DNA of 64,000 nt from Blautia sp. (GTDB lineage Bacteria; Bacillota; Clostridia; Lachnospirales; Lachnospiraceae), in assembly GCA_026169535.1 (NCBI GenBank), contig JAPFCU010000043.1, positions 1 to 64,000 on the forward strand. Direction: 5' to 3'. Positions 1 to 7,609 of the stretch are shown piece by piece. The notes beneath the pieces were generated by a model, which was given only the letters and a program-made list of their open reading frames with translations, did not search any database and had not been told where the DNA came from. How positions within the stretch are numbered: position 1 is the stretch's first letter; every line of letters starts with the position of its first letter. The translations under genes were made by a program, and so were the position numbers.

Positions 1-1
1 A

Positions 2-562
2 ATATATACAATGAAGACTGTTCCGGATTATCATGGAAAGCAGATAACGCTTGGTGATGTTATGGAAACTGGAGCGGTAGAAGAACAGTATTTTATCCCA
101 GAAGAAAAATTGTATTATACGAATCCTGCGGTTACACATAGTGATGAAACTGAACAGCGTCTTCCAAAGGAGGATAGACAGACATGGCAGTACCTGAAAG
201 GGGCAAAAAAATTGTTACGTACAAGTTCGACAGGTCATGAATATGTATTCTCAGAGGGTGCTATTTCTATGATTGATCAGGAAGATAAACCGGCACGTAC
301 AATGCTGACATCAGAAGGTGGATTCAGTAGAACAACTCATATTGTGAAAGATAAGATGACTGGAAGAGTGAGACTGCTTACCGCAACAGAAGCAGAACGA
401 ATCCAGGGATTTCCTACAGACCATACAAAGTACTGTCTGGTTAAGGGAGAAACAGTGGAGATGCCATTGAGAAAACGTAGATTTATGATGGGAAATGCAC
501 TGGTGGTTAATCTGGTGGCAGATATGGAGAAGACATTGGATAAAATTTTCAAAAAGGAATAA
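2..562 (+). CDS. DNA (cytosine-5-)-methyltransferase, C-terminal part (5' end outside window)
   Basis: The frame is open to the left edge, so this is the C-terminal part of a longer gene. The protein carries the closing motifs of cytosine-5 DNA methyltransferases: a KPARTM segment, then RLLTATEAERIQGFP (motif IX region) and a late GNALVVNLV (motif X), which together form the AdoMet-side cap and target-recognition boundary. The catalytic PC and ENV motifs would lie upstream, outside the window. The enzyme methylates C5 of cytosine in a specific sequence. It is followed within 22 bp by an AT-rich cassette (DUF6414-like, DUF262, HEPN), so it may be the protective methylase of a restriction-like defence locus. 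The family call is firm; its role in the cassette is inference. Confidence 0.9.
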   Translation: MYTMKTVPDYHGKQITLGDVMETGAVEEQYFIPEEKLYYTNPAVTHSDETEQRLPKEDRQTWQYLKGAKKLLRTSSTGHEYVFSEGAISMIDQEDKPARTMLTSEGGFSRTTHIVKDKMTGRVRLLTATEAERIQGFPTDHTKYCLVKGETVEMPLRKRRFMMGNALVVNLVADMEKTLDKIFKKE

Positions 563-583
563 ACGGAAGTGAGATAGGGAAAA

Positions 584-1450
584 ATGAACAAACATAGTTT
601 GGAAATTCCATTATATTTAAACCAAAAAATAGTATTTGATTTACTGGCATCAATTAATGATGGAATATCACAAGTGACCAAAATAAGAACTGCATCTAAG
701 TCAAATGGGGAAATTGAGGCAGGGGTAGATGCTGATTTGGGAAATAAAAATATTTTTACTTTGATGGCGGTAAAATTAAAGGGAAAAGTTGGGGCCGAAA
801 GGAACAATGAACAGGAACAAGAAAAAATTCATACACCTTCATCGTTGTTCAACAATCTAAAAGATAGATTGTTTAAAGATAAAATGGTAAAAAAGGTGAC
901 TAATAATTTGAATGGCATTCAAGCTGGCGAGTTTGTTGAGGTGACGGGAGTTTTAAAAATAAATCCATTGATTTCTATGATGGAAAATATGATTCAGCTG
1001 ATGGAATTGGCTACGGCAATAAATGGAGATGGCACAGGAAAAAAAGCAAAACAGCAAAATTTAGAAGATAAAATAACTATCAATCAGATGAAAGCATTTA
1101 CAAATGGACTCAAAGTTGATGGAATGGTAGATATGATTTGTGAATTGGATGACTTTGCAGGTGGAAAAGCTGTTTTGCCTATCTATATGGATTATTTCTT
1201 TAATGGAAATAGCGTAGAAGTTATTGATGGAAAGTTTAAAGTGTTGGGAAAAGTTGCAAAGGTATGTGATGAAAACAGTAAAATAGATTTACTGAGAAAT
1301 ACAAGCTTAAGCTTATTCAAAGAGAATATTTTGGGAAAAATGCTAGATGTGTTTAACAATGAACTTAATCAAGACATAAATGTAGGGGAAATAGAAACTA
1401 TTATCAAAGGACCGGCACTGCTTATTATTCCTATTGCGATTTATTTATAA
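584..1450 (+). CDS. DUF6414-like protein of a putative defence cassette
   Basis: This encodes 288 residues with no membrane segment apart from a short hydrophobic C-terminus. The N-terminus (YLNQKIVFDLLASINDG) resembles the DUF6414 family, proteins of unknown function often found in mobile or defence regions; I made this match by eye. The gene starts 21 bp after the methyltransferase and ends 22 bp before the DUF262 start, so co-transcription is likely. The base composition is clearly more AT-rich than the genes after 3.7 kb, and lysine/asparagine codons dominate, which fits horizontal acquisition. No catalytic motif is recognisable. It could be a sensor or specificity subunit, but nothing in the sequence proves this. 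Confidence 0.6.
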   Translation: MNKHSLEIPLYLNQKIVFDLLASINDGISQVTKIRTASKSNGEIEAGVDADLGNKNIFTLMAVKLKGKVGAERNNEQEQEKIHTPSSLFNNLKDRLFKDKMVKKVTNNLNGIQAGEFVEVTGVLKINPLISMMENMIQLMELATAINGDGTGKKAKQQNLEDKITINQMKAFTNGLKVDGMVDMICELDDFAGGKAVLPIYMDYFFNGNSVEVIDGKFKVLGKVAKVCDENSKIDLLRNTSLSLFKENILGKMLDVFNNELNQDINVGEIETIIKGPALLIIPIAIYL

Positions 1451-1472
1451 TGAGAAGAAAGGAGTCTATAAT

Positions 1473-2591
1473 ATGGATACCAAGGTGACGTTAAAAGAAA
1501 ATTTATCAGAACTTCAGGAATTGGCGAAAGAAAGAACGGTAAAAACACAAAATATAGAATATGATTTGGAAACTTTAGTGAAAAAAATAAAAAAGAGAAT
1601 TATAAAATTAAATCCAGATTATCAAAGAAACCATAGATGGGACAATCAAGAGTCATCAAAACTTATAGAAAGTCTAATATTGAATATCCCTATTCCTACA
1701 ATATATTTATCTCAGGATGTAGACGTGGATGAAGAAGTAGAAGATGGAGTGTCAAGGTATTCTGTTATAGATGGGCAGCAGCGATTAACAGCAATTTATG
1801 GATTTATGAAGAATACCTATGCGTTAGAAGGATTAGAAGTATTACATCCATTAAATGAAGCATATTATAAAGATTTACCGCCTTTTTTGGTGCGACGATT
1901 AGAAGAAAGAACCATTAAATGTTTAAGGATAGATTCGACAGTTGATCCGCAAGTAAAATATGACGTTTTTGAAAGACTTAATTCTGGAGCAGTTCAGTTA
2001 GAAGCGCAAGAACTTAGAAACGCAGTATATAGGGGCAAATTTAATGATTTGATTAAATCACTAGCAAAAAATGAGAAATTCATGAAATTGTTGAATATAA
2101 ATATAAAACACGTATCAGAGGATAATAAAGTAAAAAAGATGCAAAATGTTGAATATGTATTGCGTTTTTTTGCATTTGATAATTATGAGATTGCAAATAT
2201 GAAAAAATCTCTGAAAAAATTTTTATCAGATCAAATGGACAAATTCAACTCATCTGATGATAAAAAACTGAAAAAGATGTCGGAACATTTTCTTTTAGTT
2301 ATAGACTATATATATGACAATATGGGAGAAAAAGCTTTTGCTAAATACAAAGTCGAAGATGGAGAACTAAAACTTCAATCAAAATTTAATGCAGCAGTGT
2401 ACGATGCATTGATTATTGCAGTTTCTGAAGGAATGCGAGAAGGAACATTAAAATTTAGTAGTCAGACCAAAAATAAAATATTAGATTTGTATAAAAATCC
2501 TAAATTCATTGACAGCATTAATGGAAGTACTACTGATAAGTCTAAAATTTCGATACGTATTGAAATGATGAAAGAGGTATTGACGAAATGA
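1473..2591 (+). CDS. DUF262 domain protein (GmrS-like, ParB/sulfiredoxin-fold), without HNH domain
   Basis: This encodes 372 residues starting at the ATG preceded by AAAGGAG at 1458-1464. An upstream in-frame start at 1434 lies inside the previous gene and is less likely. Near the N-terminus is the DUF262 hallmark: PDYQRNHRWDNQ around residues 48-59, then VIDGQQRLTAIYGF around 98-111. DGQQR is the nucleotide-binding or hydrolysing signature of GmrS-type proteins. In GmrSD type IV restriction enzymes this domain is joined to a DUF1524 HNH nuclease, but no such H-rich nuclease motif is visible in the remaining 260 residues. Its stop overlaps the HEPN gene start (ATGA), suggesting translational coupling and a joint complex. 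Confidence 0.85.
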   Translation: MDTKVTLKENLSELQELAKERTVKTQNIEYDLETLVKKIKKRIIKLNPDYQRNHRWDNQESSKLIESLILNIPIPTIYLSQDVDVDEEVEDGVSRYSVIDGQQRLTAIYGFMKNTYALEGLEVLHPLNEAYYKDLPPFLVRRLEERTIKCLRIDSTVDPQVKYDVFERLNSGAVQLEAQELRNAVYRGKFNDLIKSLAKNEKFMKLLNINIKHVSEDNKVKKMQNVEYVLRFFAFDNYEIANMKKSLKKFLSDQMDKFNSSDDKKLKKMSEHFLLVIDYIYDNMGEKAFAKYKVEDGELKLQSKFNAAVYDALIIAVSEGMREGTLKFSSQTKNKILDLYKNPKFIDSINGSTTDKSKISIRIEMMKEVLTK

Positions 2592-3367
2592 GTACATTTG
2601 CATCAGATTTTATAGAGGGTTTTGATGCGAGATGGAGTGAAGTGAATACATTGATTGACATGGCACAGGGGCTAGATGATGGTGATAAAGAGTATTGTGC
2701 ATTATGTAGAGCAACAATTGTTTTGATAGTAGCAAATTTTGAGGGATTTATATATGAGGCAATGCGCTGCTTTATTAATGATGTTAATAGTAATAATGCA
2801 TTTTCAATGACATCAGAAAAAATGAAAATGACATATTGCACTCAATTTATTACTCCAGAAAAAGGAAATGAAAGAAAGCTTAGGAAATTAGTAGATGTTT
2901 TCAACGAATTAGATACGAAATACGCAATAGAACCTTTTTTGTATGAAAATAATAAGAATCCAAAGGCAACAGTTATAGAAAAATATTTTGAGGAAGTTGG
3001 TGGAAAGAATTTTTGGAAATATATATCGGAATGTGAAATAGATAAAGTTTTTGAAAATGACAGTAGCATAGGGGCAAATTTGATTGAAAAAATGAAGGAT
3101 GTATTAAGAAATGGAACATTGGACTTCCCATATCAATTTAATTGTGAAGATATTGGCTTTAATATGACTAATAATTCTTCGAGTATTGAAAGTTTATGGA
3201 AAGTATTTCTGAACCAAACACTGAAAGCCCGTCATGATGTTGCGCATGGCATTTCGTTGGATAATACAATGCCTTTATCGGAGATTATATTAACTGAGGA
3301 AAAAGTGAAAATTTTGGAATTATCATTTGCTATATTAATGCTAAAAGCTGGAATGAACCAACTGTGA
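2588..3367 (+). CDS. HEPN-domain putative ribonuclease (MAE_28990/MAE_18760-like)
   Basis: This encodes 259 residues and starts within the ATGA overlap with the DUF262 gene. The N-terminal half is helical and matches the general look of MAE_28990/MAE_18760-like HEPN proteins (ANFEGFIYEAM near residues 43-53). Near residue 213 is RHDVAHG, which is R-x4-H, the catalytic motif of HEPN endoribonucleases found in toxins and abortive-infection systems. The sequence is AT-rich like the two genes before it. As the last gene of the cassette it is the best candidate for the effector. The family assignment was made by motif; the target RNA is unknown. Confidence 0.75.
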   Translation: MSTFASDFIEGFDARWSEVNTLIDMAQGLDDGDKEYCALCRATIVLIVANFEGFIYEAMRCFINDVNSNNAFSMTSEKMKMTYCTQFITPEKGNERKLRKLVDVFNELDTKYAIEPFLYENNKNPKATVIEKYFEEVGGKNFWKYISECEIDKVFENDSSIGANLIEKMKDVLRNGTLDFPYQFNCEDIGFNMTNNSSSIESLWKVFLNQTLKARHDVAHGISLDNTMPLSEIILTEEKVKILELSFAILMLKAGMNQL

Positions 3368-3485
3368 TAACACCATGATAACAAAATCCCAAAAAACCAC
3401 ACGGACACCATGGAAAATCCGGATTTTTCCCCACGAATCACACGAAAAATCACCATTTGTACACCGCAATACATCGGTCTGATAT
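3368..3485. other. Gap between defence cassette and tuf fragment
   Basis: About 118 bp follow the HEPN stop. I see no open frame or RNA gene here. The stretch holds several CACACG/CACGAA-like words and GGATTTTTCC, but no clear terminator. The short word GGTCTGA near 3475 is also what a tuf gene would carry a few codons before the preserved EF-Tu end, so the tuf-derived part may begin slightly earlier with a small deletion. This is too short to prove. Confidence 0.4.
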
Positions 3486-3539
3486 CGTGAAGGTGGACGT
3501 ACTGTAGGATCAGGCCGTGTTGCTACAGTTATCGAGTAA
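3486..3539 (+). pseudogene. tuf: 3'-terminal fragment of tuf (elongation factor Tu)
   Basis: The 18 codons read REGGRTVGSGRVATVIE and a TAA stop, which is the conserved C-terminus of bacterial EF-Tu (compare REGGRTVGSGVV...). Directly upstream the same frame has a stop (TGA at 3480-3482) and no EF-Tu coding sequence, so the rest of the gene is missing here. An island that integrates in the 3' end of a gene leaves such a displaced tail at its far end, and the AT-rich cassette lies exactly upstream. An alternative is a deletion of a second tuf copy. The identity of the fragment is nearly certain; the mechanism is inference. Confidence 0.85.
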
Positions 3540-3595
3540 TTAAATCTTAATATAGATTAGAGCAGTAATGCTCATTGTGTCCAAGCGTAAGATTA

Positions 3596-3625
3596 CCCCG
3601 GAGCCGAAAGGCTTCCGGGGTTTTT
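3596..3625 (+). terminator. Rho-independent terminator behind the tuf fragment
   Basis: CCCCGGAGCC, a GAAA loop and GGCTTCCGGGG form a stable hairpin followed by TTTTT. It sits 57 bp after the EF-Tu stop and is probably the original tuf terminator. Confidence 0.9.
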
Positions 3626-3761
3626 CTGTTGCGTGGAAATAAAAATAAATTTTCTTTCTACTTCCAGAACCAAATCCCCCCTGCCTGCATCTAATTAGTG
3701 TAAAATAAAAGAAATAAACGCGCGCAAACTACTCCGGTCGGACAGAAGGAGACAACCAACA

Positions 3762-4277
3762 ATGACAAGAGATGTATTTATCAGAGAAATACGGCAGTCA
3801 GAATCCATGCTGTATCATGTGGCAAAGTCTATTCTGAAAAATGATTCAGACTGTGCAGATGCCGTACAGGAAACACTTTTGAAAGCTTATGAAAAACTGC
3901 ATACATTGAAACAGGATCAGTTTTTTCGAACCTGGATTACACGGATACTGATCAACGAGTGCAATGGGGTGCTGCGAAAAAGGAAATGTGTAATTTCCTA
4001 CGAGGAATATATGGAAAATGCAGGTACAGCAGAAAATAAAAAATATACACATTTGTATATGGCTATTCTGAATCTTCCGGAAGAGCTGAGGATTCTGGTA
4101 ACGCTGTATTATATAGAAGGTTTTTCTCAAAAGGAGATTGTAGAAATCCTGCATACGCAGGAAGGAACAATCAAAAGCAGACTTTCACGGGCAAGAGCTC
4201 TTTTGAGGGAACAGCTTACAGAAGAGAGAAGCCGTCCCTCAATAAAAGCAGCAGGAACTAAGATGCAGTTACGGTAG
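3762..4277 (+). CDS. ECF-type RNA polymerase sigma factor
   Basis: This encodes 171 residues with the two-domain layout of ECF sigma factors. Region 2 includes DCADAVQETLLKAYEKL and FRTWITRILINEC (about residues 30-68). Region 4 is a helix-turn-helix with FSQKEIVEILHTQEGTIKSRLSRAR near 125-150. It would direct RNA polymerase to a small extracytoplasmic stress regulon. A good Shine-Dalgarno (AGAAGGAGAC) precedes the ATG. The next gene, 14 bp downstream, encodes a membrane protein of the DUF4179 type that should be its anti-sigma factor. A second, paralogous pair follows at 5.5 kb. The specific stimulus cannot be read from the sequence. Confidence 0.92.
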   Translation: MTRDVFIREIRQSESMLYHVAKSILKNDSDCADAVQETLLKAYEKLHTLKQDQFFRTWITRILINECNGVLRKRKCVISYEEYMENAGTAENKKYTHLYMAILNLPEELRILVTLYYIEGFSQKEIVEILHTQEGTIKSRLSRARALLREQLTEERSRPSIKAAGTKMQLR

Positions 4278-4291
4278 AAGGAGGAGCAATT

Positions 4292-5398
4292 ATGTCAGAT
4301 CATAACTGGAAAAAAGCAGCGCCGGAAGTACCGGAAGAATTTCATATGAAATTCGAGGAAACGTTAAAGCAGATTGAAAATAATAAAATCATTCATTATA
4401 AAAAGAAAAGCAGAAAAATGATGATACGGATACTTGCCACAGCGGCCATACTATGCAGTCTTGCAGTCACTACCATTGTGGCAGGGGAGCTTTTTCAGTG
4501 GAACGATGTGTTAAAGAAAAGGCTGAATCCATCAAAAGAACAGCAGGAGTTTCTGGCAGATCAGGGATATATCAAAGGAATTGGCCAGTCCCAGACACAG
4601 AATGGAGTGACTATCACGCTTGTAAATACAGTTCAGGATCAGAATCTTCTGTATGCACTATTTAAAATAGAAACAGACGACAGTATTTCTATGGATGATA
4701 CCATATCCTTTGAGGATGGTCTGAATATTAAAATTGACGGAACCTCCACATATGACATGGATGAACTGGGAAGCTATGGGGCAGGGGCCGGACTGGCGTA
4801 TCCTGAGGGAATATCGGATATCTCCCCACACTTGCAGTATTATGAAGTTTCTCTGTCATATAATGGCGATTATGACCTCAGTGGTAAAACTGTTCAGATG
4901 GAGCTGAAGAACCTGACCCAGGGAGGGGATAAAACAGAGGATGGAGAAGTAGTGGCGGAAGGTGTCTGGAAATTTGAATGGACGCTGGATGAGATCCGAT
5001 CCATGATGAAGCTGGATGTAAACCGGAAGTGTGATTTTGGAGGATATGAGATCACAGTAGATGCCATGGAGCTTTCTCCTTTGAAATATACTCTTTATAT
5101 GGATTATGAGGAGGCCATGAAGGTGTATGAGGATGAAAGAAACCGGTTTGAATATAATGGTGATGATCCCGGCATGGATCTTACAGGAAGAACACATATA
5201 GACCAGGTTCGCTACGAAGACGGTACGGTTGTAAAAATGGATTATGAATCCGGCGGCGGCATTGGCGGCGGCGAAGAAAAATGGGATGAGGAAAAAGGGA
5301 TTGTAAAAATTTCTGGAGGATTTGCGCAGGTGATCGATGTAGACAAACTGGAGGCAGTACATTTTGGAAACGTAGATTCCTGGCTTACAGTAAGATAG
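4292..5398 (+). CDS. DUF4179-type membrane anti-sigma factor
   Basis: This encodes 368 residues. A cytoplasmic N-terminal segment of about 45 residues with a basic stretch (YKKKSRKMM) precedes one transmembrane helix (about 46-67, ILATAAILCSLAVTTIVAG) and a large extracytoplasmic domain. This layout and the FQWNDVLKKRLNPSKEQQEFL region match DUF4179 anti-sigma-like proteins encoded beside ECF sigma factors in Clostridia. It probably holds the sigma factor of 3762-4277 at the membrane and releases it on a cell-envelope signal. The gene is 14 bp behind the sigma gene with an AGGAGG site. The ligand of the outer domain is unknown. Confidence 0.75.
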   Translation: MSDHNWKKAAPEVPEEFHMKFEETLKQIENNKIIHYKKKSRKMMIRILATAAILCSLAVTTIVAGELFQWNDVLKKRLNPSKEQQEFLADQGYIKGIGQSQTQNGVTITLVNTVQDQNLLYALFKIETDDSISMDDTISFEDGLNIKIDGTSTYDMDELGSYGAGAGLAYPEGISDISPHLQYYEVSLSYNGDYDLSGKTVQMELKNLTQGGDKTEDGEVVAEGVWKFEWTLDEIRSMMKLDVNRKCDFGGYEITVDAMELSPLKYTLYMDYEEAMKVYEDERNRFEYNGDDPGMDLTGRTHIDQVRYEDGTVVKMDYESGGGIGGGEEKWDEEKGIVKISGGFAQVIDVDKLEAVHFGNVDSWLTVR

Positions 5399-5503
5399 AA
5401 ACAGAAAAAGGTACTTTCATTTGCAAATCAGGGGATATTTCTGAATCAGCAGCGTCTAATATACAGAAACACATTACCGGCCGGTAAGGAAAGGAGCAGA
5501 GAA

Positions 5504-5989
5504 TTGACAAAAGAAAATCTTGGCAGGCTGATTCTGGAATCAGAACGCCAAATGTACCTGACTGCAAAAACAATTCTGCACAACGACCAGGACTGTGGAG
5601 ATGCGATTCAGGAAGCTATTGTAAAGGCGTTTCAGAAAATAGATACGTTAAGACAGGAGAAGTATGCAAAAACCTGGCTGATGCGGATACTGATCAACGA
5701 GTGTTACAGCCTGCTCCGCCGGGAAAGCCGATATGTTTCCATGGAGGAGATAAAGGAATTTTCATCTGGGGAAGCAGAGGAGAAAAGGGATTACAGTGAT
5801 CTTTATTCAGCTGTGAACTCTCTAAAGGAGGAACTTCGGATTCCGGTGATCCTGTATTATGGAGAGGATTTCAGTATCAGGGAAATCGCACAGATTCTGG
5901 AAATTACAGAAGGGGCGGTACAGAAACGGCTTTTTCGGGCGCGGATGCAGCTAAGGGACAGACTTACGCAAATGGAGGTACCCATATGA
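5504..5989 (+). CDS. ECF-type RNA polymerase sigma factor (second copy)
   Basis: This encodes 161 residues starting at TTG, chosen because AAGGAAAGGAG lies just upstream (5486-5496). Sigma region 2 (DCGDAIQEAIVKAFQKI, KTWLMRILINECY) and region 4 (FSIREIAQILEITEGAVQKRLFRAR) are clear. It is evidently a paralogue of the sigma factor at 3762-4277, sharing the ILINEC core and gene order. Its last bases overlap the start of the next gene (ATGA), so sigma and anti-sigma are translationally coupled. Two such pairs in tandem suggest local duplication followed by divergence of the sensor protein. Confidence 0.92.
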   Translation: MTKENLGRLILESERQMYLTAKTILHNDQDCGDAIQEAIVKAFQKIDTLRQEKYAKTWLMRILINECYSLLRRESRYVSMEEIKEFSSGEAEEKRDYSDLYSAVNSLKEELRIPVILYYGEDFSIREIAQILEITEGAVQKRLFRARMQLRDRLTQMEVPI

Positions 5990-7461
5990 GACTGGAAGAG
6001 ATTAAAAAAGAGCTGCCTGAGACTCCTGATTTTATCCACAGGATGATCGTGGAGGAGGTAGAAAACCAACTGGGGAAAAAAGGCACGGCAGTCAGCATAA
6101 GAACTCCCCGGAAAAAAAGAAAATGGAGCCCTGCTCGTGTGGCTGCTGTGGCAGCTCTGTGCGCTCTTGGATTTTCCACAGTGGCTTACGCAGGATATCA
6201 GTTATACACCATGTATGTGGAAAAACAGGGGAAATATGGAATTTCTGCGGGGATAACCATGGAAAAAGCCTACGCTTCCCTTATAGTTCCAGATGAAATC
6301 CCACAGGTGAAGATTCAGGCCGGATATATTCCGGAAGGAATGGAATGGGTAGATGACGCTTCTGGAAAAAAAAGGCTTTTTTACTCAGAAACACCGGATC
6401 AGGGAGGGATTTCCATAGGGACGGTGCTTCTGGACAGTGATGACACGGATCAGATTCTTACGGAAACAGGAGTAATAGAAAGTGAGAAAAGAATTTTTGG
6501 CAGCAGAGAGGGAATTTACCTGAGATTTCAGGATCTGGAGCAGGATAAAACTTTTAACCAGGTAATCTATCTTCTGTGCCCGGAGGAATACCAGGTTGTC
6601 ATCATGAACATCGGAGATGATGTGACAAAAGAAGATGCGGTAAAATTTGCAGAAAATCTTTCTTTTGTGAAGACAGGTGAAATGGAGAAAACAGAAAACC
6701 TGTATTCCTGGAGTGAATACGTTTCACCGGAAACGGAAGAGGCGGAGCCTTTGGAGACTTCCATAGCAGAGAACGAGCTTTCTGTAGTAAAACCGGGGGA
6801 ATGGCTGGAACAGAGAGTAACAGGTGAAACAGAAAACGGAGAATATCTGGAGCTGAATGAGATTCAGATGAGGGTAGATTCTGTACAGGTTTCTGACAAT
6901 CTCAGTCTTCTGGATGGCGCAGTGCTTCCGGACGGATGGAAGGAGGCTCTGGGAAGCGATGGAAAACTTGCAGTTAATAACCTGTCTTATATAAAAAGAG
7001 GAGACGGTGTGGAAACCCTGGATCAGGTGGTAAAAACGGAAACTATAGATCAGAAGCTGCTCTATGTGACTGTAACTTACAAAAATCCCATGGAAACACC
7101 AATTTATCATATGCTGTATCATGGATGTCTGATGCTGATTGATAAAAAGGACGGAATGTATTCGGTCAGAGATGTTGAAGCTGAAAATTTTCAGAAAGAC
7201 GGTGTGGAATACGATTTTGTAACAGGAGACGGCGTGGCCTCCAGCACAGAGATGACTTACTACAGTATTCACGATGAATATGGAAACGGCGGAAATTATA
7301 TTCCTGTGCTGAAAGCAGGAGAAGAGGTGCAGGTGGACATGGCATGGATCGTAAACGAACAGGATCTTTCCAGGGCGTTTCTCAACCTTTCCGGAGAAGG
7401 TTCCTGCTGGGAATTTACAGAGACGGTAAGAGAAACCGGACTGGTGGATATCCGACAATAG
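5986..7461 (+). CDS. Membrane anti-sigma-like protein with large outer domain (DUF4179/DUF4367-like)
   Basis: This encodes 491 residues: a short N-terminal cytoplasmic part, a basic RTPRKKRK patch, one transmembrane helix (about 50-69) and about 420 outer residues. The first outer segment (PQVKIQAGYIPEGMEW) resembles DUF4367 domains; the second half (about 260-480) looks like a separate beta-rich domain. It overlaps the upstream ECF sigma gene by 4 bp, as expected for its cognate anti-sigma factor. It is longer than the partner at 4292-5398, so the two systems probably sense different signals. Domain names are from eye comparison. Confidence 0.7.
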   Translation: MRLEEIKKELPETPDFIHRMIVEEVENQLGKKGTAVSIRTPRKKRKWSPARVAAVAALCALGFSTVAYAGYQLYTMYVEKQGKYGISAGITMEKAYASLIVPDEIPQVKIQAGYIPEGMEWVDDASGKKRLFYSETPDQGGISIGTVLLDSDDTDQILTETGVIESEKRIFGSREGIYLRFQDLEQDKTFNQVIYLLCPEEYQVVIMNIGDDVTKEDAVKFAENLSFVKTGEMEKTENLYSWSEYVSPETEEAEPLETSIAENELSVVKPGEWLEQRVTGETENGEYLELNEIQMRVDSVQVSDNLSLLDGAVLPDGWKEALGSDGKLAVNNLSYIKRGDGVETLDQVVKTETIDQKLLYVTVTYKNPMETPIYHMLYHGCLMLIDKKDGMYSVRDVEAENFQKDGVEYDFVTGDGVASSTEMTYYSIHDEYGNGGNYIPVLKAGEEVQVDMAWIVNEQDLSRAFLNLSGEGSCWEFTETVRETGLVDIRQ

Positions 7462-7497
7462 AAAAATACGATTTTGGAGAGTTTTTCCGAGAAAAGC

Positions 7498-7528
7498 TTG
7501 ACTTTATACTTACTACAACCCTTATAAT
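7498..7528 (+). promoter_or_regulatory. MerR-type promoter with 19-bp spacer
   Basis: TTGACT (7498-7503) and TATAAT (7523-7528) are separated by 19 bp instead of 17. Over-long spacers are the hallmark of promoters that MerR-family activators twist into shape. It lies 81 bp before a MerR-family gene, so autoregulation is likely. The operator dyad is less clear than at 15731. Confidence 0.6.
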
Positions 7529-7609
7529 GAAGCCATAAAATCACAGTGATTGAAAAATGGCGCTATCAGAAACACAAAGATCAGGTGAAAAAGGAGTGGA
7601 GTAAGTATT

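Noticed and set aside
3368-3485. Repeated CACACG/CACGAA-like words before the tuf fragment as a CRISPR-like or iteron array
   Set aside because: The words are irregular and too short; no constant repeat length or spacer pattern.
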